Made by a program: the position numbers and the translations under genes
The notes under the pieces: model-generated
What the model saw: the letters and a program-made list of their open reading frames with translations, nothing else
Database searches by the model: none
Told to the model about the DNA's origin: nothing
NCBI RefSeq assembly: GCF_022965805.1
Contig: NC_133104.1
Span: forward strand, 29,007,727 to 29,071,726
Reading direction: 5' to 3'
Origin: Primulina eburnea
Lineage: Eukaryota; Streptophyta; Magnoliopsida; Lamiales; Gesneriaceae
Length of the DNA: 64,000 nucleotides
Part shown: one piece after another, positions 63,654 through 64,000 of the stretch
How the letters are laid out: each line of letters starts with the position of its first letter
How positions within the stretch are numbered: the first letter of the stretch is position 1

Positions 63654-64000
63654 TTTCTCGGATTAAGGAGGCACAAAAGACTGATGCACAAATTCTGAAA
63701 TCCAGACAATTGGTCCTCAATGGCCACAAATCAGGATTTGAAATAGTTGGTCAGATGATTCCTAACGATTAAATGGTCGTCTAGTTGTTCCTGAAAAAAA
63801 TCAGGTTTTTGCGACTAGAACCTTTTTAGGAGGGAGGACCTTGCATCCGTTACAGTATCCATCCAGGAGGAAAGAAAATGTATGCATGTTTGATTGGGAG
63901 CATATTGCAATGGATTTTGTTACTCATTTACCTCTTTCTTCAAGAGGATGTGATTCTATATGGGTTATAGTGGATCGCCTTCAAAATCTGCACATTTTAT
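63654..64000 (+). pseudogene. pol: Tekay-D integrase, partial with internal deletion
   Basis: The linker (GRLVVPE, then YSIHPGGKKMYA at about 63845-63885) is followed immediately by WEHIAMDFVTHLPLSSRGCD and SIWVIVDRL, the start of the DDE core. About 50-60 residues that normally lie between MYA and WEHIAMDF, including the CC half of the HHCC zinc motif, are missing. Reading frames also slip near 63770 and 63985. The window ends in the core. Confidence 0.85.

Larger units (their letters stand above)
57853..64000 (+). mobile_element. Tekay-D: gypsy chromovirus, 5' LTR, gag and most of pol
   Basis: A 2527-bp 5' LTR (57853-60379) begins TGTAAGGCCCTAAAATTTAG and ends GAGGGACCCACA. The PBS follows (60385-60396), then gag-protease, reverse transcriptase, RNase H and part of integrase, running off the window at 64000. 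The five bases before the LTR are AAATT, the expected target duplication half; the other end is outside the window. Several frameshifts and two stops break the coding region. Confidence 0.92.

Overview
The window is plant nuclear DNA. It is AT-rich, contains no bacterial-style gene clusters, and is almost entirely a nested stack of LTR retrotransposons typical of a plant heterochromatic or pericentromeric region. The extra ORF of the SIRE-type element resembles, from memory only, hypothetical proteins abundant in Gesneriaceae/Lamiales gene sets, so an asterid host is a weak guess. I found no intact host gene. The only recognisable host-derived sequence is a decayed, apparently intronless LOG (cytokinin-activating phosphoribohydrolase) pseudogene, plus a short unidentified ORF pair beside it.

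Layout. 1-949: tandem repeats, an (AT)33 microsatellite and an Athila-like LTR scrap. 950-10925: a long Tekay-like LTR (LTR-A, probably solo), split by a complete Ty1/copia element (Copia-1, 2975-9516, target duplication GAACC). 11179-12805: a second Tekay-like LTR (LTR-B). 12806-29512: a decayed minus-strand Athila/Tat element (Athila-1) whose 5' LTR is split by an 11.4-kb plus-strand Sirevirus-type copia element (SIRE-A, 17521-28964, duplication GACTT). SIRE-A carries, between pol and the 3' LTR, an antisense ORF with its own TATA box and poly(A) signal and a divergent sense ORF of about 935 codons. 29513-32057: scraps of SIRE and Tekay LTRs. 32058-44453: a minus-strand non-coding Tekay-type LARD whose 3' LTR is split by a nearly intact chromovirus (CRM-1, 33742-40810). 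44454-47826: a truncated minus-strand SIRE (SIRE-B). 47827-51909: a Tekay LTR scrap, featureless AT-rich DNA, the LOG pseudogene and the unknown ORFs. 51910-57852: a second minus-strand Athila/Tat element (Athila-2) with an 867-bp Cassandra-like TRIM (5S-rDNA-like LTRs, duplication TATTC) inserted in its integrase. 57853-64000: the 5' LTR, gag and most of pol of a plus-strand Tekay element (Tekay-D), inserted in the Athila-2 gag and running off the window.

How the parts work together. Each autonomous family encodes Gag (particle), protease, integrase and reverse transcriptase/RNase H. PBS sites next to the 5' LTRs match initiator tRNA-Met (TGGTATCAGAGC) in the SIRE, LARD, CRM, TRIM and Tekay-D elements, and the Asp-type site in Athila-1. 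All coding copies are broken by stops or frameshifts, and two of the youngest have a mutated reverse-transcriptase catalytic aspartate. LARD-C and TRIM-1 encode nothing and would depend on enzymes supplied by relatives. The most unusual content is the antisense/sense extra cassette of SIRE-A, followed by a shared gag/pol boundary with stops and a splice-acceptor-like site in three SIRE copies.
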